64,000 nt of DNA from Kribbella caucasensis (GTDB lineage Bacteria > Actinomycetota > Actinomycetes > Propionibacteriales > Kribbellaceae). A program made the translations under genes and the position numbers. Of this stretch, positions 1 to 7,591 are shown piece after piece. Numbering within the stretch: position 1 is the stretch's first letter; each line of letters opens with the position of its first letter. The stretch is from positions 124,001 to 188,000 of the forward strand of contig NZ_SNWQ01000006.1 in assembly GCF_004361855.1 (NCBI RefSeq), read 5' to 3'. The notes below the pieces were generated by a model that saw only the letters and a program-made list of their open reading frames with translations, did not search any database and was not told the origin of the DNA.

Positions 1-1654
1 CCGCCGCCGGTTCGGGTTCACGCACGGCGAGCTGACCGCCTTCGAGGACGAGGACCTGACCGCTCCCGGGGTCACCGATCAGCACAGCGACATCCTGGAC
101 GCGGAGATCGAGCGGCCAAGATCCGGGCCGATGCGCGACATCGTGGCGACGATCCAGCCCGAGCAGGACGTGATCGTCCGGGCAGGGGTCGACGACACGA
201 TCTGCGTCCAGGGTGCGCCGGGGACGGGGAAGACCGCGGTCGGCCTGCACCGCGCGGCGTACCTGCTCTATGCGTACCGTGACCAGCTCAGCCGGGCCGG
301 TGTGCTGGTGGTCGGCCCGAACGCGAGCTTCCTGCGCTACATCGGCGATGTGCTCCCCGCGCTCGGCGAGATCGAGGCGAAGCAGACCACCGTCGAGGAA
401 CTCGTCGCCCGCGTGAAGATCACCGGGCCCGGCCCGGCCGCGGTCGACGTACTCAAGGGTGACGCGCGGATGGCGCAGGTGCTGCACCGCGCGGTCTGGT
501 CCCAGGTCCAGTTGCCGAAGGAAGCCCTGGTCGCCCCGCGCGGATCGCATCGCTGGCGCGTCCCGGCGTACGAGACCGAGGAACTGGTCAACGAGCTCCG
601 CACCCGCGGTATCCGGTACGGCGCCGGTCGCGGGATGCTGCCGCAACGGCTCGCGCACGCGGTACTGCTGCGGATGGAGGCGGCCGGGGACTCCCCCGAC
701 GACCGAGTTCAGGACGCCGTGGCTCGGAGCCGCCCGGTCAAGCAGTACGCCGATGCGCTGTGGCCGGCCGTGGATCCGGTCAAGCTGGTGTTCCGGTTGT
801 TCACCGACGCCGAGTGGCTCGCCGAGCACGCCGACGGGATCCTCAGCGACGCGGAGCAGGCCTTGTTGCTGTGGGACAAGGCGCCGCGGTCGGCCGGGGC
901 GGCGAAGTGGTCCGTCGCGGATGCCACCTTGATCGACGAAGTGGCCGACCTGGTGGATCGCACGCCGAGCCTCGGACACGTCGTACTGGACGAGGCGCAG
1001 GACCTGTCGGCGATGCAACTGCGGGCGGTCGGGCGGCGGTGTTCGACGGGATCGATGACCGTGCTCGGCGACATCGCACAGGGGACCACGCCGTGGGCGA
1101 CGCCGTCGTGGGACGAGGCGCTGACGCATCTCGGGAAGACGGGCGCGCACACCGAGGAACTGACCGCCGGCTTCCGCGTCCCCGGCCAGGTGATCGAGTA
1201 CGCCGCCCGCTTGCTGCCCGTGATCGCGCCCCACCTGACCCCGCCGACCGCAGTACGGCGTGCTCGCGGTGAACTGGCGATCACCCAGGTCCCCGACAGC
1301 CTCGCAGCGGCCCTGTCCGTCCTGGACGAGGTGACCACGCGCCCCGGATCGATCGGCCTCATCGTGCCGGACGCATTGGTCCCGAACACCCGAAAAGCCT
1401 TGCAGCACAAGGGAATCCCCTTCGCCATCCTGGGCGACGAAGACGACGTCGACGCGCACCTCGACGTAGTCCCCGCCAGCCTGGCCAAGGGCCTCGAGTT
1501 CGACCACGTAATCCTGGTCGAACCAGCCGCCATCGTCTCCGGCGAAGCCGATGAACGCACCGGCCTGCGCCGCCTCTACGTCTGCCTGACCCGCGCAGTC
1601 ACCTCCCTGGCCGTCCTCCACACCGACAACCTCCCCGCCGTACTCAGCAGCTAG
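1..1654 (+). CDS. helR: HelD/HelR-type superfamily 1 helicase, RNA polymerase-recycling ATPase (5' end missing)
   Basis: The frame is open from the first base of the window, so the N-terminal part lies outside; about 550 residues are visible. Walker A GAPGTGKT is followed by AVGLHRAAYLLY, the signature of the HelD branch of UvrD-like ATPases, and Walker B is LDEAQDL near visible residue 328. The C-terminal helicase lobe contains SLAKGLEFDHVILVEP and RRLYVCLTRAV, the usual motif V/VI region. In this family (HelD of Bacillus, HelR of actinomycetes) the protein removes stalled RNA polymerase from DNA, and actinobacterial HelR can give rifampicin tolerance. An ordinary UvrD/PcrA is less likely because of the LHRAAYLLY motif. 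Confidence 0.85.
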   Translation, partial: RRRFGFTHGELTAFEDEDLTAPGVTDQHSDILDAEIERPRSGPMRDIVATIQPEQDVIVRAGVDDTICVQGAPGTGKTAVGLHRAAYLLYAYRDQLSRAGVLVVGPNASFLRYIGDVLPALGEIEAKQTTVEELVARVKITGPGPAAVDVLKGDARMAQVLHRAVWSQVQLPKEALVAPRGSHRWRVPAYETEELVNELRTRGIRYGAGRGMLPQRLAHAVLLRMEAAGDSPDDRVQDAVARSRPVKQYADALWPAVDPVKLVFRLFTDAEWLAEHADGILSDAEQALLLWDKAPRSAGAAKWSVADATLIDEVADLVDRTPSLGHVVLDEAQDLSAMQLRAVGRRCSTGSMTVLGDIAQGTTPWATPSWDEALTHLGKTGAHTEELTAGFRVPGQVIEYAARLLPVIAPHLTPPTAVRRARGELAITQVPDSLAAALSVLDEVTTRPGSIGLIVPDALVPNTRKALQHKGIPFAILGDEDDVDAHLDVVPASLAKGLEFDHVILVEPAAIVSGEADERTGLRRLYVCLTRAVTSLAVLHTDNLPAVLSS

Positions 1655-1681
1655 CCCGACTTGAGCAAACAAAACCGGGAC

Positions 1682-1754
1682 CTTGACCAACAACGCGGGA
1701 CCTCGAACATGTCGTGCCTAGTCCACGGTCCCCGTTTCTTGTTCAAGGTCAGGG
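1682..1754. repeat. Palindromic dispersed repeat, copy A
   Basis: About 73 bases, nearly identical to copy B at 2071-2143. The outer ends are imperfect inverted repeats (CTTGA..AA at the left, TTGTTCAAG at the right), and an inner pair (GCGGGACCT.GAACA against TGTCCACGGTCCCCG) can fold on itself. The element is intergenic, between the helicase gene and the membrane pair. Confidence 0.75.
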
Positions 1755-2070
1755 CTATCGCACGCACACCTGGTGTCGATGATCCGCCTGGTGAGACGGC
1801 TCGGGTCTGGGACCGTAAGACGGTGACTTTTGGCGCAGAGGGTATGTGGCCATTTGTTGCCGTGCTGCGGAGTTGGTGGGTTTTCGCGGTGCCGGTCGGG
1901 CGCTGGAAAGGCGATCGCGTGTGCTGGTGAACCGGGGAATCACCTGGCCCTTGTCGCCACACCTCCCGGCGGCTCCGCGACAGCCGCGTCCCACCCCGAC
2001 CAGCACCCTCAAGCAGCCGGAGACGCCAACCACACCAGCCCCGCCCCCGCGCAACCGCCCCCTGCAAGGG

Positions 2071-2143
2071 CTTGAACAACAACGCGGGACCTTGAACATG
2101 TCGTGCCTTGTTCACGGTCCCCGCTTCTTGTTCAAGGTCAGGG
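2071..2143. repeat. Palindromic dispersed repeat, copy B
   Basis: Direct copy of 1682-1754 with about six differences. It shows the symmetry more clearly than copy A: CTTGAACAA at the left end against TTGTTCAAG at the right, and an inner GGGACCTTGAACA against TGTTCACGGTCCCC. A diverged third copy seems to lie at 56891-56945. Confidence 0.75.
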
Positions 2144-2173
2144 GGAGGGGTAGGGGGCGGGAAGCGGATGGGG

Positions 2174-3685
2174 TTAGAACCCGCGCGAACCGCCTGAGCG
2201 GCGGGAGGAGCGGCGGCTGGAGCCGCCGCCGCTGGAGCGGGTGCGGGAGGACCAGGAGCTGCGGCGCCTGGAGGACCCGGACGACCAACCACTGTCCGTA
2301 CTGTCACCGGACGAAGCAGACCAACTCCCGACCGAGCTACCCACGTCGGAGCTGAAGCGACGGAAGCGGGCACCGGGCCGGCGGGAGTGCCACCGCGCTC
2401 GCATCTGCTCCCCCGCACGCCGGGCGTCGTCGTCAGGGAACCACCAGCGGCGCCCATCGCCCTGTGACCAGTAACCGTCAATGTAGGAGGCCAGCTCTTC
2501 CCCCAAGGTCCAATACGGCCGGGGCCGATCCCGGACCGTGACCATGCGGATGTCGGGTTCCTGGTCGGCGCCGACCCGCGCGGCGCACGCGGCACAGACC
2601 TGCACCGACCGCTCGGCACCACGCTCGGGCGTCCAGTCCGTCGACGTCGTACTCGGACCATGCCGAGGATCGAAGAAACAGGGCGGTGTCGGTTCCGGCA
2701 TCGGCTGACCAGCACGCAACGCATCCAGACAGAGCAGGCCGTAACGCGCCGAGCCCAGCAGCGTCGCCACTGCCTCGGTGTCGGCGTCCCCATTGACCTT
2801 GTCGAGCCGGTGCCGGGCCTTCTCGACAGCGTCGAGCACGTCCTTGGACAGCTTCGACTGCTGCGGGTCGGGCGTCGTCGGCAACGCGGAGACCTGCTCC
2901 GACAGCGCGATGATCTCCTCCGTGAGCAGCGGCCGGGACACCTCCAGGTGCGCCTTCTCCTCGGCCCGGCGAGTCCGTCGCGCACCCAGCGCGGTCACAC
3001 CCCACCAGAGCCCGGCCAGCCCGGCAGCACCACCGGCCCACGGCGCCGCATCGACATAGAACGGCTTGTCGACCACCTGTGCTCGCGCGATGAACCGGGC
3101 GAGCATCTCGTCGTACTCCGGCGCACAGCAGTCGACAGCCTGGTCCACCGCATCACCCACGTAGTACGTCGGCCCCTTGTCCGCCCGCTGCACCGCGTGG
3201 AGGCCGCGCCCTTCGGACTGCGAGTCGGCGTCAACCAGTACGGCGTACACGCCCTCCACGCCAACCCGGTCGTACAGCTGATCGGCGATCTCCTCGCCCT
3301 CCCAAGCGAGCCGGGTGAGGTAGACGCCGTCCGGAGCCGTGTCGATCTCCTCGGCCGGGATCACCGCGATCCGGATCGGCGCGGCGGCCGTCTTGGCCGC
3401 CTGGTCCAGCCGCTCGGCTTCGGTGGCAGTGAGGTTCTTGACCGCCGCGGGATCCACCCAGAGGCCGGGATCACCGAGCTTGGCGGCCACCTCGTCCATG
3501 TACCGCGCGGCGGCGGCCTCCTTCTCCCGCCGGTCAGCGCGCAGGTCCGGCGGGGTGTAGCGGAAGGTCGGTCGCGTAGAAGCAGTGGTGGGCGCAGGGG
3601 TAGGAGTAGGCGTTGCAGCGTGAGCCGACATTGTGAAAGCACCGGTCAGGGCAAGAACTGCAAGCAGCTGGAAGTAGTACTTCAC
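2174..3685 (-). CDS. Membrane protein with TPM-like ectodomain and Ser/Gly/Arg-rich tail
   Basis: 503 residues from a GTG start chosen because GGAGG lies six bases upstream and the start overlaps the stop of the upstream gene (GTGA). Order: signal peptide or anchor (1-23), a Thr/Pro linker, a TPM-like region (about 40-225; PIRIAVIPAEEI), a membrane helix near WAGGAAGLAGLWWGV, a helical cytoplasmic region, a CFFDPRHG...CAACAARVG cysteine cluster, and about 60 residues of Ser/Gly/Arg. The upstream neighbour 3682-4689 is a paralog sharing the CFFDP.HG and CAAC motifs. TPM-like domains occur in envelope proteins; the function here is unknown. The low-complexity tail may be disordered. Confidence 0.75.
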   Translation of the reverse strand: MKYYFQLLAVLALTGAFTMSAHAATPTPTPAPTTASTRPTFRYTPPDLRADRREKEAAAARYMDEVAAKLGDPGLWVDPAAVKNLTATEAERLDQAAKTAAAPIRIAVIPAEEIDTAPDGVYLTRLAWEGEEIADQLYDRVGVEGVYAVLVDADSQSEGRGLHAVQRADKGPTYYVGDAVDQAVDCCAPEYDEMLARFIARAQVVDKPFYVDAAPWAGGAAGLAGLWWGVTALGARRTRRAEEKAHLEVSRPLLTEEIIALSEQVSALPTTPDPQQSKLSKDVLDAVEKARHRLDKVNGDADTEAVATLLGSARYGLLCLDALRAGQPMPEPTPPCFFDPRHGPSTTSTDWTPERGAERSVQVCAACAARVGADQEPDIRMVTVRDRPRPYWTLGEELASYIDGYWSQGDGRRWWFPDDDARRAGEQMRARWHSRRPGARFRRFSSDVGSSVGSWSASSGDSTDSGWSSGSSRRRSSWSSRTRSSGGGSSRRSSRRSGGSRGF

Positions 3686-4689
3686 TTGGTACCTCCCGAG
3701 AGTCTGGTCTGGCATGCGGCACAGACAGGGATCTCCCGGGACTTCCCGCCCGGCGGGGTGTACATCCAGTCGGTCACGGACGTCCCGTGCGCTGGGTCGA
3801 AGAAACAGAGCGCGCGCCTCGGCGGTGTCGGCGTACCGGCAACGAGCGCTTGCGCACAGGCCAATCGCCAGCGCCTGTACTCGACCGTCGCGCGCACCTC
3901 GCGCAGCTGCTCGTCACTGAGCTCACCGTCGACCACCCGGCCTGCGTCCGCATACGCGTCGAGCGCCGCCTGCACATCCGCCCCCGTGTCCACGCCGTCC
4001 AGACGCACATCCGCAGTGTCCAGTTCCTCGCCGAACCGCGTGACGTCCTCCCGCGCGAGAGCCCGCCGCTCATCCACCGTGTCCGCTTCATCCGGCAACA
4101 CCTTGTACGACGGCCGATACAGCGCAGGCCCCTCGTCCTTCCCGGGTCGCCCCCTCCACCACCGCAACCCGAACCACCCACCGACAAGCAGCACGAGCAC
4201 AACCAACCCGGGCCACACCCACCCCGGTACGCCGCCACCGGGCGACCCCTGTACGTCCAGCTCATCCAGTACGCCGTCCAGCAACCCCACCGGATCCGAC
4301 CGGCTGTGCTCGTCCAGTTCGTCGGTCAGGATCCCCGCGAGCGGCGTATCCACCCCGACCGCACTCCCCCAGGTGATCGCCCCGCCGAAGACGACGAGGT
4401 AGATCCCGTCCTCCTTCTGCAGGTCCACCACCTGGTCGACGTACGCGCGCGCAGCCTGCTCCCGCGAACCGGTCGACCCGAGCGCCGCGGCCGGGACAAC
4501 GGCGATGTGGATCGCCGGATCGTGCCTCTCAGCCCGTTCGGCCAACCGGGCGGCCTCCTCGACCGGCACCAGTGACCGCTGCGACGGCTCGACGTACACC
4601 GGGCTCGAGTTCCAGCCGTCGACCACTGCCGCCGGATCGCCCGGGGACACAGCAGACGTGAGCAGCAAGAGCCCAGCCAGAAGACGCAT
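3682..4689 (-). CDS. Membrane protein with TPM-like ectodomain and C-terminal cysteine motif
   Basis: 335 residues. Signal peptide MRLLAGLLLLTSAVSPGD, then an ectodomain of roughly 110 residues (HIAVVPAAALGSTG, VDLQKEDGIYLVVFGG) resembling the TPM fold, a Gly/Pro hinge, one membrane helix (WVWPGLVVLVLLVGGWFGL) and a helical cytoplasmic part ending CFFDPAHG...CAACQTRL. Those four cysteines could hold a metal. The gene overlaps the start of its paralog 2174-3685 by two bases, so the two are almost certainly co-translated. It lies 35 bases downstream of the fucosidase gene but has no obvious link with it. No specific function can be named. Confidence 0.75.
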   Translation of the reverse strand: MRLLAGLLLLTSAVSPGDPAAVVDGWNSSPVYVEPSQRSLVPVEEAARLAERAERHDPAIHIAVVPAAALGSTGSREQAARAYVDQVVDLQKEDGIYLVVFGGAITWGSAVGVDTPLAGILTDELDEHSRSDPVGLLDGVLDELDVQGSPGGGVPGWVWPGLVVLVLLVGGWFGLRWWRGRPGKDEGPALYRPSYKVLPDEADTVDERRALAREDVTRFGEELDTADVRLDGVDTGADVQAALDAYADAGRVVDGELSDEQLREVRATVEYRRWRLACAQALVAGTPTPPRRALCFFDPAHGTSVTDWMYTPPGGKSREIPVCAACQTRLSGGTK

Positions 4690-4724
4690 GGGCGCTAGCC
4701 TGCCGCATCCCCGGCTCAGCCCCG

Positions 4725-7580
4725 CTAGTACACGGATAGCGTGGCGAGCCGCACCAGGCCGCGCGACTGGGTGATCCGCACCCGCAGCTCATCCGCCACA
4801 ACCGGACTGTCGAGCGCCAGGATCCGCTTGTGCCCGACCGTGCCGAAGGCCACCACCTGCCTCCAGTCGCCACCGGCCTCCCGTGCCTCGACGACACCAC
4901 TCTCCACCTGCTGACCGAACCGGATGTCCTCGCCGAGCGCGACCCGCCGTACCGTCGTACGGGCAGGCAACCGCACCGACAGAGTGCCCCCAGCCGGCGT
5001 CACCCAAGCGGTGTCAAGTTCGCCATCCACCGCCGCCCGCGGATTCGACCCGTCACCACTGACCCGTGCACCCCGTGCCAAGTCGCGCGGCATGTCGGCA
5101 GCCAACTGCGCACGCCACTCGGCGAGCCGCGTGACATCCCGGGCGTCGAACCGGCCAGTCCGATCAGGCGGAATGTTCATCAGCAGCACGGAGTTCCGCC
5201 CGACCGACTTGTAGTAGATGTCAGCAAGCTGTTCAACCGACCGCGGCTCCTGCTCAGCGTGGTGGAACCAGCCCTCCCGGATCGACACGTCCGACTCCGC
5301 AGGCCACCAGGCGAGCCGGGTGGCTCCGGCGTCCCGTCCGGCCAGCAGTGCCTTCCGGCTGCCCTGATCGGCAGCCGCATACCCCAGCGCGTACTCCGGT
5401 GCGCCGTTCGCCTTGGTGATCGTCGGTACGACGCTGAACTCGTCCGGCCGGGCCAGACCCGACTCGTTGCCCACCCACCGCACATCCGGACCACTCACCG
5501 CGATCGTCGCCTGCGGGGCCAGCTCACGGATCAGCTCGTACCAGCTCGGGAAGTCGTACGTCTCCACCTTGTCCGGCGGGATCCGCCCCTGCGCACCGTC
5601 GAACCACACCTCGTCCACCGGCCCGTACTCGGTCAGCAGCTCGTACAACTGATTCAGCATGTAGGCGCCGTAGTCCGACGCGGTCAGCGTGTACGCCGGG
5701 AGGTCGCGGCCGGTCCGGTCGTCGCCGGGGACCAGGGTCGGGATCGTCCGCGGGGTGTGCGCACTGCCGTTCGCGTAGACGCCGTCGAGGTACTGGTTCT
5801 CGTCGGCCGGTGACATGTAGAAGCCGACCTTCAGCCCGTACCTGCGCATCGACGTGGCGAACGCCCGGACCACATCGCCCTTGCCGTCCAGCCACGAGCT
5901 CGCCGCGACGCTGTGGTCGCTGTACCGGGACGGGTAGAGGAGGAAGCCGTCGTGGTGCTTCACGGTCAGGATGGCGAGCTTGAACCCGGAGTCGCGTAGC
6001 GTGCGGGCCCACTGGTCGGTGTCCAGACCGGTCGGCTGGAACAGGTTCGGGTCCTCGTCACCGTGGCCCCACTCCAGTCCGGTGAAGGTGTTCACGCCGA
6101 AGTGCAGGAACGCGGTCTGCTCCATCCGCTGCCACGCCACCTGTCGCGGCTCCGGCCGGATCGCCGACGCCTTGGCCACCAACGAGGTCACGCACTCCCC
6201 CGTCTCGACCGGCATAGACTGCGCGGGCTTCAGCCGACCCACCACACACGGCAACGCCCGCAGCACCTGCACATCCGCCGGCGGCTTACCGAGGAAGGCA
6301 CTCACCCCGATCCCGTACGCCGTACCGCGCGCACCGAACAACCACCGCACCTCACCGTTTCGCGCAGTCGGTGCAACAGTCCGCCGTACTGCGACCTCGG
6401 CGGGCCTGGTCAGCACAGTGACGGCCCCATCTGGTTCCACGGCCAGCCCGAGGTATTGGTACCGCACGCCTTCCTTCACAGACGCAGGCGGGAACTCGAC
6501 GCGGGTCGTCTCACCGCCGGTCTTCAGCTCCACCGCATGATTGCCAACAGCAACAAGCTGGGCAAGGCCAAGCAGGTCGATCAGGTTGGTACCAGCTTGG
6601 AGCAAATCAGGTGACACGACCGTCTCCGCCAGGACACCGCTGTCTTCACTCAATCCCGATGCATCCCAGGTGATTCCGGTGCTCGCGTCGTTGAGTCGCA
6701 GTCGACCGGGCTCGGCGACTGTCCCGCCGGAAACCACCGGAGCGGGATCGGCCTTCTCGCCAAGGGCCAACTGGTAGGTGCCACCGGCACCGACCGCGCC
6801 CTCGAAGCCGACACTGACCTTCGCGGTCGACACCACCGGCCGCGCGAGCCGCAGATCGGCCGGATTGAACGCCCCGCTGAACGACGCCAGCCGCACCTGC
6901 CGCACCGAACCGGCCAGCCCGCGCTGCAACGCCGACGGGTGCACCTCGTTGCCGATCCCGATCTCCGCACCAGCGGTGGGATGCCACGTCGCGGCCCCAT
7001 TGGAACTCACCGCCGCCGGCAACTGCTGACCGTCGAGGAACGCATGCAGCGTCGCGCCTCCACCACCGACCTCGTACGCAAGAGCCAGCACGTGCTGCTC
7101 GCCCGCCGACGGCACCGGCACGGTCTGCACGACGTCGCGCCACTCACCGCCGACCTCGGTGCTGAAGCCGTACTGCAAACTGCTGCCGGTGTAGCGCCCG
7201 AAGATCGCACCACCGATCGCGACCACAGTCGCCAGGTTCCCCTGGGTGGCAGTCGCCGGCGTGTACGCGGCCTCGATCAGGAACGACCGCTCCACGTCAC
7301 CACCACTCAGCGGCGTCCCCGGCTGGAAGACCGCACCGTCGAGCCCACCCGCAAGGACCAGACCACGCGCAGGATCGAGCGACTCGGCACCGGTACGACG
7401 GGTGACGGTGCCGCCCATCACCTCACCCGTGGCAGCGGTGTAGGTGTTCCCACTGGAGAAGGACCCACCGAACGAGACGTCCAGCACGTCAGGATCAGCC
7501 GCGTCGGCCGGCACAATGCTCACCGCACCGATCGCAAGGCCGAGGGCGAGCAATACGGAAGCAGGTCGGTGTCCACGCAT
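4725..7580 (-). CDS. Secreted alpha-L-fucosidase, GH29, with LamG-like and F5/8 C-like domains
   Basis: 951 residues. The ATG at 7580 is preferred because it begins a clear signal peptide (MRGHRPASVLLALGLAIGAV...ADAADP) and has GAGGA upstream. Domains: signal 1-27, a LamG/concanavalin-like domain about 40-245, a linker domain, the GH29 catalytic barrel about 480-830, and a discoidin-type domain about 835-951. The barrel carries FLHFGVNTFTG, ILTVKHHDGFLLYPS and VDEVWFDGA; the Asp of WFDGA (about 660) is the family nucleophile. The enzyme should release terminal L-fucose from extracellular glycans. It starts 11 bases after the stop of the GH20 gene, so the two form one operon. Confidence 0.9.
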   Translation of the reverse strand: MRGHRPASVLLALGLAIGAVSIVPADAADPDVLDVSFGGSFSSGNTYTAATGEVMGGTVTRRTGAESLDPARGLVLAGGLDGAVFQPGTPLSGGDVERSFLIEAAYTPATATQGNLATVVAIGGAIFGRYTGSSLQYGFSTEVGGEWRDVVQTVPVPSAGEQHVLALAYEVGGGGATLHAFLDGQQLPAAVSSNGAATWHPTAGAEIGIGNEVHPSALQRGLAGSVRQVRLASFSGAFNPADLRLARPVVSTAKVSVGFEGAVGAGGTYQLALGEKADPAPVVSGGTVAEPGRLRLNDASTGITWDASGLSEDSGVLAETVVSPDLLQAGTNLIDLLGLAQLVAVGNHAVELKTGGETTRVEFPPASVKEGVRYQYLGLAVEPDGAVTVLTRPAEVAVRRTVAPTARNGEVRWLFGARGTAYGIGVSAFLGKPPADVQVLRALPCVVGRLKPAQSMPVETGECVTSLVAKASAIRPEPRQVAWQRMEQTAFLHFGVNTFTGLEWGHGDEDPNLFQPTGLDTDQWARTLRDSGFKLAILTVKHHDGFLLYPSRYSDHSVAASSWLDGKGDVVRAFATSMRRYGLKVGFYMSPADENQYLDGVYANGSAHTPRTIPTLVPGDDRTGRDLPAYTLTASDYGAYMLNQLYELLTEYGPVDEVWFDGAQGRIPPDKVETYDFPSWYELIRELAPQATIAVSGPDVRWVGNESGLARPDEFSVVPTITKANGAPEYALGYAAADQGSRKALLAGRDAGATRLAWWPAESDVSIREGWFHHAEQEPRSVEQLADIYYKSVGRNSVLLMNIPPDRTGRFDARDVTRLAEWRAQLAADMPRDLARGARVSGDGSNPRAAVDGELDTAWVTPAGGTLSVRLPARTTVRRVALGEDIRFGQQVESGVVEAREAGGDWRQVVAFGTVGHKRILALDSPVVADELRVRITQSRGLVRLATLSVY

Positions 7581-7591
7581 GACATCCTCAC

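Larger units (their letters stand above)
1655..2173. other. Non-coding stretch with two palindromic repeat copies
   Basis: No credible gene is present. The stretch is bracketed by two direct copies of a palindromic element (1682-1754 and 2071-2143, start-to-start distance 389 bases). Short open frames run through it but show no family resemblance, and their common peptide comes only from translation of the repeat. Confidence 0.7.

Noticed and set aside
1661..2355. Small open frames in the repeat region encoding SCLVHGPRFLFKV
   Set aside because: The shared peptide comes from translating the palindromic repeat; no start signal or family.
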